The notes beneath the pieces were generated by a model. The model was not told the DNA's origin. It searched no databases and saw nothing but the letters and a program-made list of their open reading frames with translations. From Epiperipatus broadwayi (lineage: Eukaryota > Onychophora > Udeonychophora > Euonychophora > Peripatidae), in contig JAQFVV010006732.1 in assembly GCA_028023455.1 (NCBI GenBank), positions 312,001-376,000 of the forward strand: DNA of 64,000 bases, in the 5' to 3' direction. Shown in pieces: positions 45,091 through 59,378 of this stretch; the first letter of the stretch is position 1; each line of letters starts with the position of its first letter. A program made the translations under genes and the position numbers.

Positions 45091-46335
45091 ATTATATTTC
45101 GTTGTCATCGAATAGCTACTATATCCCACTCGATGGCACACTTTTCACACTTAAACTATAAAATATGATCATTCTCAGGCTGTTAATTATAATCATTTTG
45201 ATGTGTTTTTTGTAATGTGACAATAAAAACAAAAGAAAATCGTCTTTTTTAAATATTATTTAATTTTAAATATTATTTTTTATTAACGTATACAAATTAA
45301 ATGATAATAATAAATGTAAAACAAAATAAACAAATTAAAATTTAATTTTTGTCATTTTTAGTTTGCTTTTTATTAGAAAAATCAATTTTCTATTGGAGAT
45401 TTTTTTACTGGGGTTACGTCTTTTTTTTGCTGTTGTTTAGCGCTATTGTTTATTTCAAATAGAATGTCAACTAAAAGTAAAAGTTGTTATGGTTAGGTTT
45501 AGGGTTAGTTTTATGGTTATGTTTAGAGTTAGTTTTGGGGTTAGTGTTAGGTTTAGGGTTATTTTTCTGTTGTTTGTAGTGCTAAAATAAAAAATATCAA
45601 AATTGTATTTTTGTAAATATTTTTTTACTAACATCTATAAAATAAATGGTAACAATAAACTTAAACTATATTCAACAAAGTATAACAGTTGTCAGAGAAA
45701 AGAAAGAAACTAAAATGTGTTTAAACAACAACATATATATATATATGTATAATGTTTATAATATATGTTTTTTATGACATTTAAAAAAAACATGTACAAT
45801 TCTACTTTTCTTACAGGATATTTTTGTGTTAACACTCTTTTTTATTTCAAAAATATACACACTGTACAACTTCTTTATCTCATGAAATGTTATGAACAGT
45901 ATGTTACTTGACTCATTACCTAATTACAACTCACTTTATACATATATCTCATCAACATTTATTACTTAAAACTTCAATACCCTATGGTGTAAAAAGTCTG
46001 TTAATTATTACTTTACAAAATCTGAACATTTCAATACTTTAAAATAAAAAAAATCAATGAAAACAACATTTCCATCCAATTAAAAAAAACACACCCTTTC
46101 CCCAAGCCGTAACCATTTTATAAACTGTGCAAATTTGGAAAATGTATTTTCTGCGTAAAACATACATGCTGTACTGTGATGCAACATAGTGGCCTGCAAT
46201 ATGTAGCACAACTAAAAAGTTGTATTATAGAAAATGTGGGTTCAAACATGTCAGCCATGGAAACAGAATTTTTATGTGTTTTAGCGCGAAAACGGCACCA
46301 TCCAGTGGGATGTGGGGGCTCTTTGATGAATACCA
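45091..46335 (+). mobile_element. nested DNA transposon N1, copy 1, with telomere-like repeats
   Basis: Terminal inverted repeats: left end contains ATCCCACTCGATGGCAC (45123-45139), right end GTGCC-type complement around ATCCAGTGGGATGT (46300-46312); the similarity continues for about 60 bp. Flanking TTATTATATTT occurs at both junctions (11 bp), consistent with a target duplication. Interior carries a degenerate 12-bp (GGTTAGTTTTAG) repeat at 45490-45570. No transposase. Related to 54383-55595. Confidence 0.7.
45490..45572 (+). repeat. telomere-like (TTAGGG-type) degenerate repeat
   Basis: About seven 12-bp units of GGTTAGGTTTAG / GGTTAGTTTTAG type inside element N1. Confidence 0.85.
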
Positions 46336-46589
46336 AATTATTATATTTTTATTACAAATTAATCAAAATAGTATTAAATCATTTTTATTTCATAAGATTT
46401 TTTTCTTTTTTAAATAAAAAAAAAAACCTTATCCTCTTTTAAAGCATTTATTATTTATATTTCTTTAATAATAAACTCCCCTACCCCACTCTTTGGTTTT
46501 AAATTTTTATTCTTTTAACTTTTATATTTTTTTTAAAAAATGTGAGATTTATAAAATATTAATAAGATAACAATGTACCTTGGTAATAT

Positions 46590-46620
46590 ATATATATATA
46601 TATATTTATATATTGTATTT
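46590..46620. repeat. (TA)n microsatellite
   Basis: TA run at the right end of repeat R1 copy 3. Confidence 0.85.
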
Positions 46621-46659
46621 GTGTTCTGAATGTATAATTACTTTAAAAATAGATTAATA

Positions 46660-47760
46660 TATATATATTGTGCCCTTTTCTATAGGACATAATTTATTAT
46701 ATCATAGCAATTTATTAAAAAAAATTAAATTTAGGATATGTTCACTTTGTACAATAATTTTGGTATATTGATAATCTTTTAAAAGTTCAATTTAAAGCCA
46801 AAATAAAAATATGTAATGCCTACAATTATGATAAACAACATTAAAACAGTTAAATAAAGCTAAATGTATTAATAGTTTATGGTTGGAAAAGCTGGCCATA
46901 ATAAATAATGTAGCAATAAATGTTTGAAATACATTTTAAAAGTTAAATTTTAATATCTAAAACTTGTAATTAAATAAATACTATATTTTAAAGTATAAAT
47001 TATATCTAATAATTATATTTAATATTGTATGTTTTAAAAGTAATCTTTGTGGTAGGGATTTTTTTATATTTAGTTTTATGTTTTCAAAATTATTATTCCA
47101 AATTTTGTTATTATATTATTTATTTAGGATAATAATTGTTGCAATTAACATTTAATATTTTCAGACAGAAGTTTGATACCATCTGTCTCAGTTCTAAATC
47201 ATGTGACCTGTATAATACAGTCATGCACACATGCTTACTATTATTTGTGTTAACAAAGTTCAACATATTTTAAAAATTACACTATAGAATTGCATATATT
47301 TATTTATCTATCACAAGGGCAAAAATTAAAATTAGCTATCCTAAAGTGTTTAAAATAGTATTATGAAATGAAGGCAGTTAGTAAAAATTAAATATTTTGT
47401 TTTAAATAAAATAGTTATATTAAAAATAAAAGCTGGCACAAATTGATAAAATATTGTTTTTAAAAATCATTTTAAAATTTTTAATTAATTTTTAATAAAG
47501 CACAAACATTGATTTAAAATTAATATCTTAATATTTTAAAATAATAATGAGTCATATTTTATTTTTTTTTAAATTAATTGTGCAATATCAAAATCATATG
47601 CAAATTAAGTATCAGATGAAAAGCAAAATCCACCAATAAGATGATGTAGTTTGTTGGGTATAAATACTGCTGCACGGTTAGTTCTAGGTTGGTGCTAGTA
47701 ATTTCTAAAATATTATACTTTTAATTTTTTTTGTCAATTTAGTGCTCTCTCATAATTTAT
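46660..47760 (+). mobile_element. dispersed repeat with TATA box, inverted to 1700-2890
   Basis: Reverse-complement partner of 1700-2890. The left end TTGTGCCCTTTTCTATAGGA and the inner TATAAATACTGCTGCACGG (47659-47677) are shared. The TATAAAT box followed by GGTTAGTTCTAGGTTGGTGC looks like a core promoter reading to the right. An LTR or similar terminus is the simplest reading; the region to the right (47760-48720) has no intact frame. Confidence 0.6.
47655..47700 (+). promoter_or_regulatory. TATA-box core promoter-like element
   Basis: GGGTATAAATACTGCTGCAC followed about 20 bp downstream by TAGGTTGGTGCTAG. The equivalent site in the inverted copy is near 1785-1805 (CTATAAATATGAATTGCAC on the minus strand). 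Its presence in both old copies argues that it belongs to the element. Confidence 0.45.
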
Positions 47761-49040
47761 TTGTAACTGATAAGGATACCAATTTTAATTATTTAAAGAG
47801 AGTGTATTATAAATAAATTATTATAAGTTTTACCTAAAGGATGCATTGTTAAAAGCTAAATTCTCTTGCCAGAATTTTTGTCAAAGCTTAATTCAATTTC
47901 ACATTAAAATATGGAAATACCAACGAGTAACACATATTTATTTAAAAAGATTTTGAAAGTAATTTTTTTAATTATTAATGTAGTATTGATAGTTTTATCA
48001 AGGAGAATTATTTTATTAAATAAGGATTTATATTGGACATTATATGGAAAACTTAACAGGAAAGATACTTGAAAATTTAAATTTATAACACAATTCCTAG
48101 TAGAGAGATAGTTGTATCCAAAATTGATAAATAATATGACAAACTCATAATAAATTTTATGTGGAAAATAAAACTATGGAAGTAAATTTTTTTATCTTTT
48201 TGAAGGAAAACATTATGAATAATTTAAGGAAAATTCTGTCAGAAATAATAGCTAAATGGATGTATTCTAAAGCATATGTAATAAATCAGAAATTTAATAA
48301 GATCATATGCATTGCAATAATTTATTTAAAAAACCGATAATTTGTGTAATAATGAAATGAACTATACTTGGAGAATAAATGATAAATTAACTTGACAAAT
48401 AAACCTGAAATATGATGAATTTATGAGTAACAGGAAATTATTAAATTCATAGAAATATTTTTCAAAATTGTGCAAAAGTCATATCCGGATGTCCAAAGTC
48501 AAGTCACCATATATAATGCATTTCTAAGATGATACAGGATCCTAAGGAACAGAAGCTTCGAAGTATTATTTTTCATCATTATAGTTTATTTATTATTTTA
48601 ATAATCACTGTTCTGAATAATATGATGAACTATTATTCTACAAACTTTTCCAGAATAGATCAGTGATTAGGTTCATCAATAATTTAGATTTGTAGATGTC
48701 TACTTTCTTTATTTTTTTTATCATTTATTTTAAAACTTCAGTCATGTTGTAAGAAGTACTGGGCATGCGCCAATTTCGGGGAAGTTTTGTTTTGTTGTTT
48801 TGTCATCAAGCTCTAGAACAAGAGAACTTAGCAACCAAGGTTGGTGGTTTTAATTGCTCTTCAAGAGAAATTAAAAAAAAAACTCAAGGGAAATAAAAAC
48901 ATTTTATTTTGTAAAGAACATTCGTCACAATATAGAAGACATACATAATTATTGTCTTGATTTTTCTTATTAACTTTAGTTTTAATTGTAATATTATTTA
49001 ATTAGTAGAATAGGTAAATAAATATTAATTTAGTTACTAA
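47760..49040. other. AT-rich, possible decayed element interior
   Basis: No supported coding blocks. A GC-richer patch at 48750-48870 (CTGGGCATGCGCCAATTTCG) is unexplained. Confidence 0.4.
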
Positions 49041-49043
49041 TGA

Positions 49044-49496
49044 TATTATAATAACGTGAAAGCTAAACACCTTCAAACAGATACGCTTTAAAAATGCTTA
49101 AGTGACAGCCACTCAGATGGAATAATGGCAAGTTCTAAAACGCAAGCCAGAACTATTAGAAAAAGATGGATCCATCTTAATCTATGCCTCAATTATATTT
49201 AAATAAGCCAGACTCAAGCATTTTGAACTAACAGTGTGAAGCTAAATACCTTCACATTTAATCCATTAAATATTATATATATATAAATATTATATATATA
49301 TATAAATATTATATATATAAATATAATATAATTGAGGCATAGATTAAGATGGATCCATCTTTTTCTAATAGTTCTGGCTTGTGTTTTAGAACTTGGAGTC
49401 CCATGTGATGCCATTATTCCATCTGATTGGCTGTCACTTAAGCATTTTTAAAGCGTATCTGTTTGAAGGTGTTTAGCTTTCACGTTATTATATTAT
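49044..49496. mobile_element. young MITE with about 155-bp inverted repeats
   Basis: Arms 49044-49200 and 49320-49496 are near-identical inverted copies (shared ATAACGTGAAAGCTAAACAC and GAAAAAGATGGATCCATCTT). The right arm has an extra block of about 15 bp (complement of ATCACATGGGACTCC). The loop holds three TATATATAAATAT units. No reading frame of significance. Near-identity of the arms implies a recent origin. Confidence 0.85.
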
Positions 49497-49499
49497 CTG

Positions 49500-51780
49500 T
49501 TTACGCTTAAATTTAATATATATACATTTATTAATGATATTATAGTTTATAATAAATAGTTTGATAATTTTAAATAAGTTAATATTTCTAAGTGTGATAG
49601 TATGAATGTATATTATATTATGCAATGTTTATTTTAATTGATGGACAAGAAGACATCATATGTGATTAACAAGTTGATATCACTTAGGTAATAGTTGTGG
49701 ATATTGATATTTTATGATGTATATTTTTTTTCTTTTGCAGATTATCAATGAATTGCATAATGTTGAAGTATGAATGTTTGATTATATGTGAACACAATTA
49801 TACAAGATATTAAGATCATAAGATTAGAATTTATTTATTCTAAGGATATGCATACTTTAATTTCATATTACTACTATAATGTAACATGATTATGAATAAT
49901 TATATGATTCTTTTATAAAAGACTTTAATATTTTAGATATTTAATGTATTGATAATGATTATTTTGTATTTTGTTCAAGAATATTGAATAGGAAAGTAAA
50001 GTAACCTTTTTCTTGTAGTTTAATTGATATCATTCTAATTACGATTGAATTTTATTTGTTATTTTGACTATGTTAGTTAGTATCATTTGTCAGTGTAGAT
50101 TTGATAAATCTATAGGAAATTTCATAAGATAGTGACTTGGTAGTAAGTTTAAAAAAACATAAAACTAATAAGATGCTATTAATATAGGATTTATTATGGA
50201 AATATGAATAAAATTTTGTGATCTTATTAAGTATACAGGTACAGTTAACAAAGCCATGTAGCTGGTATATTTTATCTGTGGGCAGTGTTTATTTTATATT
50301 GAATATTGATGTTTTAGAAAGCTGAAATAATAGCTTTGACATCATTGTTGGCAGTGGAGGACATTAGACAAATAGGTCATGCCTCTATTTTATTGATGCA
50401 CTGTGTGTTGATGTTTTTATCGAATATGTACTCTAGTTTCTTTCCTATGCCTACACATATATTTGCTATCACGATTTTCCAAAGTAATTACATCGCACAG
50501 TATCGTATTTGTGGAAAAAAAAGACAAATAATTTATAATTTAAGAACTGTTATTGGATGAATAAGATAGGTTTATTTACTCATAAGCAGGAATAGAGTTA
50601 ATGCAAAATGGAATTAAGAATCAAACACAAATAAATAATAAAAAATCATAGAATATGCTCTATATTTATTTAAAAATAAAATAAATTTCATGAATAAAAT
50701 AAATGAAGTGAAGTTGCTCTGAAATCTTAAATAACTTCAAATATTTTTATTTTATTTTATAAGTATTGCATATTTTCAAGATAGATAATGTAGTAAAACA
50801 AAACAGTACAAGTTAAGCATAGGTACAATTTTGTATTTTATTTTAATAATTATAAAGTACATCAATAATTGCAACTATTCCATATTAAAGTAATATTAAG
50901 AAGGAGATATTGGGTATAATAATAATAATAATATGATTAGTAATGATGTATATGTATTGTATTAATAAATCAACATTGGATATTTTGTGTATAATAGTAA
51001 TAACATTGAAAAATGAGAAATTATTTAGTAATAAGATCCATATTCAAAACTGTTACTTTTTGTGTTTTCCACTTTATGCTTCAATGTATGTTTGATGGAA
51101 GCATATTATAATAATATTTAGTAAAGAGATAAAATTTTAAAATTAAGGAAAAGTGATTATATTTTTATTATAAAATTTAACAAAGAAAGAAATAGAAAAA
51201 TTGTATTATATTTTTTCTTTAAGTCAAAGTGAAGTCTTAATTTTATGTTTTATTGTATTAGTAATTACCGTGAGTAATAGATATATAATGGTGCAAAACT
51301 TATTATACAAATTGTAAATATTGTAAATAGATTATTGTTTATTTATTTGTTATAATAAAATTTCTGTTAAATTTGTTTTTTTTTTCAAAATTTGTGTGTT
51401 AAGATTGTTTTTTTCTCCCACATTACACAACATGTTGAAACACAGAGGGTTTGAACCAAGATGTAACATTTGCACAGCAATAAATAAAAGTATTATTTAA
51501 GAACTATAATTTTTTCTTGAAATTTATTTATTTAAAAAATTACATTTATATTATCTTCATGGTCATAACTTGATTATTATAATATTATAAGAATTATAAT
51601 GCTATCTGTTGCCACACCTATATTTTTCAGATTATAAAATGCTACCACATTTTTTTTTATGTTATTATATGAAAGATAAAAGATTATATTATATTATTCC
51701 CTTATTATGATTATGGCAAATAAGAATTATAGTGGATAAAAAGTTATGTAGAAATTAGATCATACAATGAAGAATATTAT
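49500..51780. other. AT-rich, no recognised gene
   Basis: A plus-strand open frame at 50336-50560 (TSLLAVEDIRQIGHASILLM...) is protein-like at its start but lacks motifs and splice support. Everything else is AT-rich. Confidence 0.4.
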
Positions 51781-51785
51781 TAGTA

Positions 51786-54180
<2,395 letters not shown>

Positions 54181-54309
54181 ACTTTTATAGCGTAAAAATA
54201 TAAACGTAATTATATGTTAAAATTTTATTTTTGAAATAAATATTTTTTTGTATATTATGTGTATTATTAACAATATCCAACCACAAATTTACATTGAAAA
54301 AATAAATGG

Positions 54310-54382
54310 TGTCCACCACCTGGCCAGTATTATAGAATGTGCACTTAAGTGCAAAGAGGTTGGAGACGCCTGACATATACAA
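54310..54382 (+). mobile_element. right end of an hAT-like transposon
   Basis: AAGAGGTTGGAGACGCCTG is the complement of CAGGCGTCTCCAACCTCTT, close to the CAGGGGTCTCCAACC terminus of many hAT elements. It is followed by ACATATAC, a candidate 8-bp target duplication, exactly where similarity to element N1 resumes (GTATACAAATTAAATGATAA in copy 1). The left end was not found. Confidence 0.45.
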
Positions 54383-55595
54383 TTTAAATGATAATAATAA
54401 ATGTAAAATAAAATCAACAAATTACAATTTGATTCGTGTTTTTATTTTGCTTTATTAGAAAAATCAATTTTCTATCGGATATTTTTTTACTTGTGTTACA
54501 GCTTTTTTTTATCAATTTTCTATTGATATTTTTTTAATTGTGTTATGACTGTTTTTTGTTGTTGTTTAAAAATAATAATCATAATAAAAAGTAAAATTTC
54601 TTAGTCTATTTTTTTAGTCTTCGTTTTACTTTTTTTTTTTTTTTACAGACAAAGAGATATTACGGCAATTTTTTATTTCAAATAGAATGACAATAAAAAG
54701 TAAAAGTTGTTAGGGTTAGGTTTAGGGTTAGTTTTAGGATTAGGTTTACAGTTAGTTTTAGGGTTAGGTTTAGGATCAGGTTTAGGGTTAGGTTTATGGT
54801 TAGTTTTAGGGTTAGTTTTAGGGTGAGTTTTAGGGTTAGGTTTAGGGTTAGTTTTAGGGCTATGTTTAGTTTTAAGGTTAGTGTTCTGTTGTTTGTAATG
54901 CTAAAATAAAAAAATATCAAAATCGTAACTGTAGTCGGACAAAAGAAAGAAACTCAAACTTTTTAAAACAACAACAAACACATATAAATGTCTTCTTTAC
55001 TTATTAACGATGTTTATAATATTTGCTTTTTATAAAATTTACAAAAAAATCATGCATATTTGTACTTTTCTTACTGGATATTTTTTTGTTACCACTCTTT
55101 TTTACTTCAAAAATATACACATGGTAGAATCTTCTTTGTCTCATGGAATGTTATGAACAGTATGTTACTTGACATGTTACCTAATTGCAACTCACAAAAA
55201 ACAGATCTTGTCAACATTTTCACAATTAAAACTTCAATACAGTACATTGTAAAAAGTCTTATAATTATTACTTTACAAAATCTGAACATTTCAATACTTT
55301 AAAATAATAAAAAAATCCAATGAAAACAACATTCCCATCCAATTCAAATACCATTCTCTTATCAAGCTGTAATTATTTTATAAACTGTGTGTATTCGGAA
55401 AATGTATTTACTGCAATGTGACATGCATGCTGTATTGTGACGCAACATAGCAGCCTGCATTCTGTAGCACAACAAAAAAGTTGTATTATAGAAAATGCTG
55501 GTTCGAACATGTTGGCCACAGAAACAGAATTTTTATGTGTTTTAGCATGAAAACAGTGCTACAGAGCAGCATCTTTAGCTATAAGATGAGTACCC
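54383..55595 (+). mobile_element. DNA transposon N1, copy 2
   Basis: Matches 45285-46315: AAATGATAATAATAAATGTA at the left, AGAAAAATCAATTTTCTAT, the telomere-like block, TTATGAACAGTATGTTACTT, GTAGCACAAC.AAAAAGTTGT and ACAGAATTTTTATGTGTTTT at the right. Its left terminus is missing, replaced by the hAT-like end. Confidence 0.75.
54708..54885 (+). repeat. telomere-like (TTAGGG-type) degenerate repeat
   Basis: About 15 units of 12 bp mixing GGTTAGGTTTAG and GGTTAGTTTTAG. Twice the length of the block in N1 copy 1. The minus-strand peptide (LTLKLTLNLTL...) is an artefact. Confidence 0.9.
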
Positions 55596-55599
55596 TTTT

Positions 55600-58040
55600 A
55601 GTAAACTGTCACATTTAATATACTATCTTATAATTATAAAGTCCCTAGGTAAAAATATTCACTATCTTAAGTAAGATATAAACTTACCAATCCATGTTTG
55701 GCAATGAATACTAAAGAAGATATGTACTATTTCATGTAGCCACATATGTAATTTTAACTTGAATATTAAACATTTTATTCGATTTAACATCTTGAGATGT
55801 TAGATAGACACACCTTCAAGAACCCTACACATTAAAAAATCACACTCAGATAAATTAATAGTGCAACATACAGTAAGGGTGACATTTTTCAGTACTTTAA
55901 AATATCAAAGGTCAGAATAAATTCATGGTACTACACTACTCATGATTTGAGATAAAACATATCACAAAGAAATTCCACATTATGAAAGCAAAGGCAAAAT
56001 AGATGATAGAATGAAGTTAAGGAAATCATTTATGCATAAGGGCAAAGTGGATCTAGCACCTTTTAACTAGTCAAGAAAACTGAGCATAACTATAAGAAGA
56101 AAGAGGGATTGCCTAAGTAAAGCATTATATGCTTGATATAAAAATATGAATAATAAAATAGCAAAATATAAAACACTGTATGACAATGGCTGATGTTACT
56201 TCAACAAAATATTGGTATGTAATGCAAAATAATACATGGTTTATTCCCAAAAATAATAATTTATATATATATATATTGTATTGCTAAGTAAGATACCTGT
56301 TCATAATAATTGTTGTCTAAAAATTATTAAAATAAAAATTCTCATAAATAACTCATTGATGTTTTAAACTTGATTAATAAATAATAAAATCAATATGTAG
56401 TCCATGAATAACTGAATTAAAATAACTCACTTGAAAAAAAATGTATAAAAGTTGAAAGAGCAATTGGATGGGAGGAAAATGTAACTTATAAAAGTTAAAA
56501 GCTATAGCAATTTAAAAATAAATCTTTTACAAAAAATTAAAAATATCTCTTTTCATTTAAGTTAAAGAAAAAAAAGTTTCTTTCCATTATTTAAAAGAAC
56601 TAAAACATATATCTGTAAATAGTAAAATGGTCAACATAAATGAATAGTAAAATGTGTGCATGTTAATAGAATGAAATATGTAAGTTAAAAATTAAAAAAA
56701 CAAATGAAAGTGTATAATTGGAATTTCCCTCAAGGATTGTATATGCTCATAAGTGATATAAAAATAGAAATAACAATGGCTGCTAAATAAAAATCCATAA
56801 ACAACAGAATTAGCAATGGCTATTAATTAAAACAGGATTAATTAATTAATTAAAATCATATCAAAAATTTAATCAAAAGCAGTAGACAAATTTTCGACAA
56901 TGGATATAGCTGGCCGGTATAGAAACTAATTTAAAAAATGACAACAGATCTTCACATAAATAGACAGATTTTTATCATTCAATCAGTTTACAATTATTTT
57001 TACAATCATTCTTCATATTCAGTGTTTTTTCATGATAATACAGTGTTAGCAATTGTCAGAAGCATACAGCCAGACTCCAGACTCAGTCTGATGGAACATT
57101 AGCATCCTACTCAAAAAAGCAATGCCTGCCTATTAAAGTTAAAGTCACCAGAGATATTTAACTGTCTTGAATATTAGTATCATGAAATAGCAATCATAGG
57201 ATCCTCCACAAAACCTTAAATACAATTGGTTGGAAAAACTTACATGAATCAGCAAACATCAAGAATTCAACATCAAAAATCATATAGATAATAAAAATAT
57301 TTTCTTATTCCATTTTAAATATTAATGTAGCCATTGCAATAATTTGAGGCCTCTAGAGTCAGTAAAGCAAATTAACTCTTTATGCATAAAATGACCTATT
57401 GATGTGTTTATAAATGTGTATTTATTTAATGCTTTCTGATGTATTTCATTGTGTGAATTAAGAGGGTGTGTGTGGTCATTATATAAATTTACCATTGTTA
57501 GATTAATAAGGAAGTTATACAAATAATTTAAAATTATAATAGTAATCATTTAGTTAAAATAAATTATCTTTAAAGTTGATATTTTGTAAGTCAATTATTT
57601 TACCACTAATTAAAGCAGTAATGTATTGTATTATTCATTTTGATTGAGCTATTTTGGATTTCTTAGGTACTGAGTTAGTTTGCCATCACAAAATTGTGTT
57701 ATTTACTTTTTTTGAGTAATTAACTGGAACCTGAAGTTTTGCTTTGAAACATAAAAGTACTTTTAATGACAGGTGTTTAATTCTGCAGCCAAGAAGATCT
57801 ATGTCCTTTAAATGTGGTTGCCATTATATATTTTATATATAGCTCTGACTTGTGAATAGGTACTCTAATGGTATTATGCTTCTCTGCCTAGGAGACCCTG
57901 CTGGTGCAATAATTAAATGGCATTGGTGCAAATTGAATGTATAAGTTTATAATGTCATATTTTTATATAAGATTAAGTTTTATAATATTGTTTTGCAACT
58001 TCATATTTCATAATTAATATTTCAATAACAAGTACAAGCT
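55600..58040. other. AT-rich, no recognised gene
   Basis: A copy of the 31.4 kb hairpin arm lies near 56210-56255, followed by a (TA)n run. Near 57880 TGCTTCTCTGCCTAG precedes a short open stretch (GDPAGAIIKWHWCKLNV), too weak to call an exon. Minus 57322-57460 is mildly protein-like without splice sites. Confidence 0.4.
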
Positions 58041-58087
58041 TATGTTAGATGTTGTTCCCCAAGCAATCTACTACACCCAACCTGGGT

Positions 58088-58089
<2 letters not shown>

Positions 58090-58156
<67 letters not shown>
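58090..58156. repeat. (TA)n microsatellite, about 33 units
   Basis: Pure TA run abutting the left edge of the ribozyme repeat cluster. Confidence 0.95.
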
Positions 58157-58160
<4 letters not shown>

Positions 58161-58245
58161 CTATATAATCACTAGATGGAGCTTTACCAATAGCCCACAA
58201 TCAAGCTTTGTTTACACAAATTCTGAGAGAGATAGACTTCAAATT

Positions 58246-58308
58246 GTCTCCAACCTTTAAATCATGGTTTCAAGCTAGTTGTCTCATGTCAGTAAAAAAG
58301 AGGAAGAC
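58246..58308 (-). ncRNA. type I hammerhead ribozyme motif, unit 1
   Basis: Minus strand: GTCTTC ... GGAGAC distal stem I, core CTGACAT, stem II GAGA/GCTT weakened, GAAA, then CCATGA in stem III and TTTAAAGG. The proximal stem I 5' side has become TTTTTTA. More decayed than unit 3. Confidence 0.45.
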
Positions 58309-58665
58309 CAAAAACTAGATCTAAACACCAACTCTACAAAGCAGCATTTATGAAACATTTTTCCATCAGCTTGAAAGCATGAATTTTTCCAATACATAAA
58401 TATATTTAACTCCAGTCAAACAAACTAGATAGCTATATGGGTCTGAATTCAGTTCAGTTTAACCATATAGTAAAAGCCTCTGCAATCTATATCAATGCAA
58501 AAACCTTCAAGTGTACATGTATGATAAACAAAACAAGTTAAAAATTTTGTAACTTGCTATAGCTTGCATGTAATGATCACTAGATGGAGATTTACCAATA
58601 GCCCACAATCAAGATTTGTTTACACAAATGCTGAGAGAGATAAAATTGAATATCTCTTTCAAATT

Positions 58666-58727
58666 GTCTCCAACTTTTAAACCATGGTTTCGAGCTAGTT
58701 GGATCACATCAGTAAAGGTAGGAAGAC
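58666..58727 (-). ncRNA. type I hammerhead ribozyme motif, unit 2
   Basis: Minus strand: distal stem I GTCTTC/GGAGAC with one G-U, proximal CCTTTA/TAAAAG with one mismatch, core CTGATGT, stem II GATC/GCTC with one mismatch, GAAA, stem III ACC/GGT over an AT loop, then T before the cleavage position. Core intact except position 9. Confidence 0.55.
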
Positions 58728-58959
58728 CAGAAAGTAGATCTAAACACCAACTCTACTAATCAGAATTTATGGAACACTTTTCTATCAGCTTGAAAGCATG
58801 CATTTTTCTGATATGTAAATATCTACAAATCTAGTCAAACAAACTAGATAGTGATATGGGTCTCAATTCAGTTCAATTTCATCAAATGGTAAAAGCCTCT
58901 GCAATCTATATCATTGCAATAACCTTCAAGGGTACATTTATGATAAACAAAACAAGTTG

Positions 58960-59022
58960 GTCTTCCTACCCTTTACTGATGTGAGCCAACTAGCTTGAAA
59001 CCATGGTTTAAAGGTTGAAGAC
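58960..59022 (+). ncRNA. type I hammerhead ribozyme motif, unit 3 (best preserved)
   Basis: Distal stem I GTCTTC (58960-58965) pairs with GAAGAC (59017-59022). Internal loop CTAC/TT. Proximal stem I CCTTTA (58970-58975) pairs fully with TAAAGG (59009-59014). Core CTGATGT (58976-58982) against the consensus CTGANGA: only A9 is changed to U. Stem II GAGC (58983-58986) with GCTT (58993-58996), loop CAACTA. GAAA at 58997-59000. Stem III is ACC/GGT with an AT loop, and the predicted cleavage follows T59008. An internal loop in stem I facing loop II is normal for natural type I ribozymes. Short palindromic stem III is known from Penelope and retrozyme hammerheads, which may act as dimers. Confidence 0.65.
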
Positions 59023-59378
59023 AATTTACAAGAGATATTGAATTCTATCTCTCTCAGCATTTGTGTAAACAAAGCTTGATTGTGGGCTATTGCTAAAGCT
59101 CTATCTAGTGATTATTAAATACAAGCTATAGCAAGTTACAAAATTTATAACTTGTTTTTTTATCATAAATGTAGCTTTGAAGGTTTTTGCAATGATATAG
59201 ATTGCTGAGGATTTTACTATATGGTGAAACTAAACTGAATTCAGACCAATATAGCTATCTAGTTTGTTTGACTGGATTTGAAAATATATACATATCGGAA
59301 AAATTCATGCTTTTAAGCTGATAGAAAAGTATTTCATGAATGCTGATTAGTAGAGTTGGTGTTTAGATCTAGTTTCTG

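Larger units (their letters stand above)
43950..46590 (+). mobile_element. dispersed repeat family R1, copy 3, split by insertion
   Basis: Left part 43950-45090 and right part 46336-46590 together match copy 2. The 1.25-kb interruption is a DNA transposon with its own inverted termini. The right part ends in ACAATGTACCTTGGTAATAT and a (TA)n tract. Confidence 0.8.

Noticed and set aside
51430-51480. tRNA-like GGTTTGAACC B-box
   Set aside because: Single short motif; no cloverleaf could be drawn around it.
54678-54920. 80-codon minus-strand frame rich in Leu/Thr/Asn
   Set aside because: Produced by the telomere-like 12-bp repeat.
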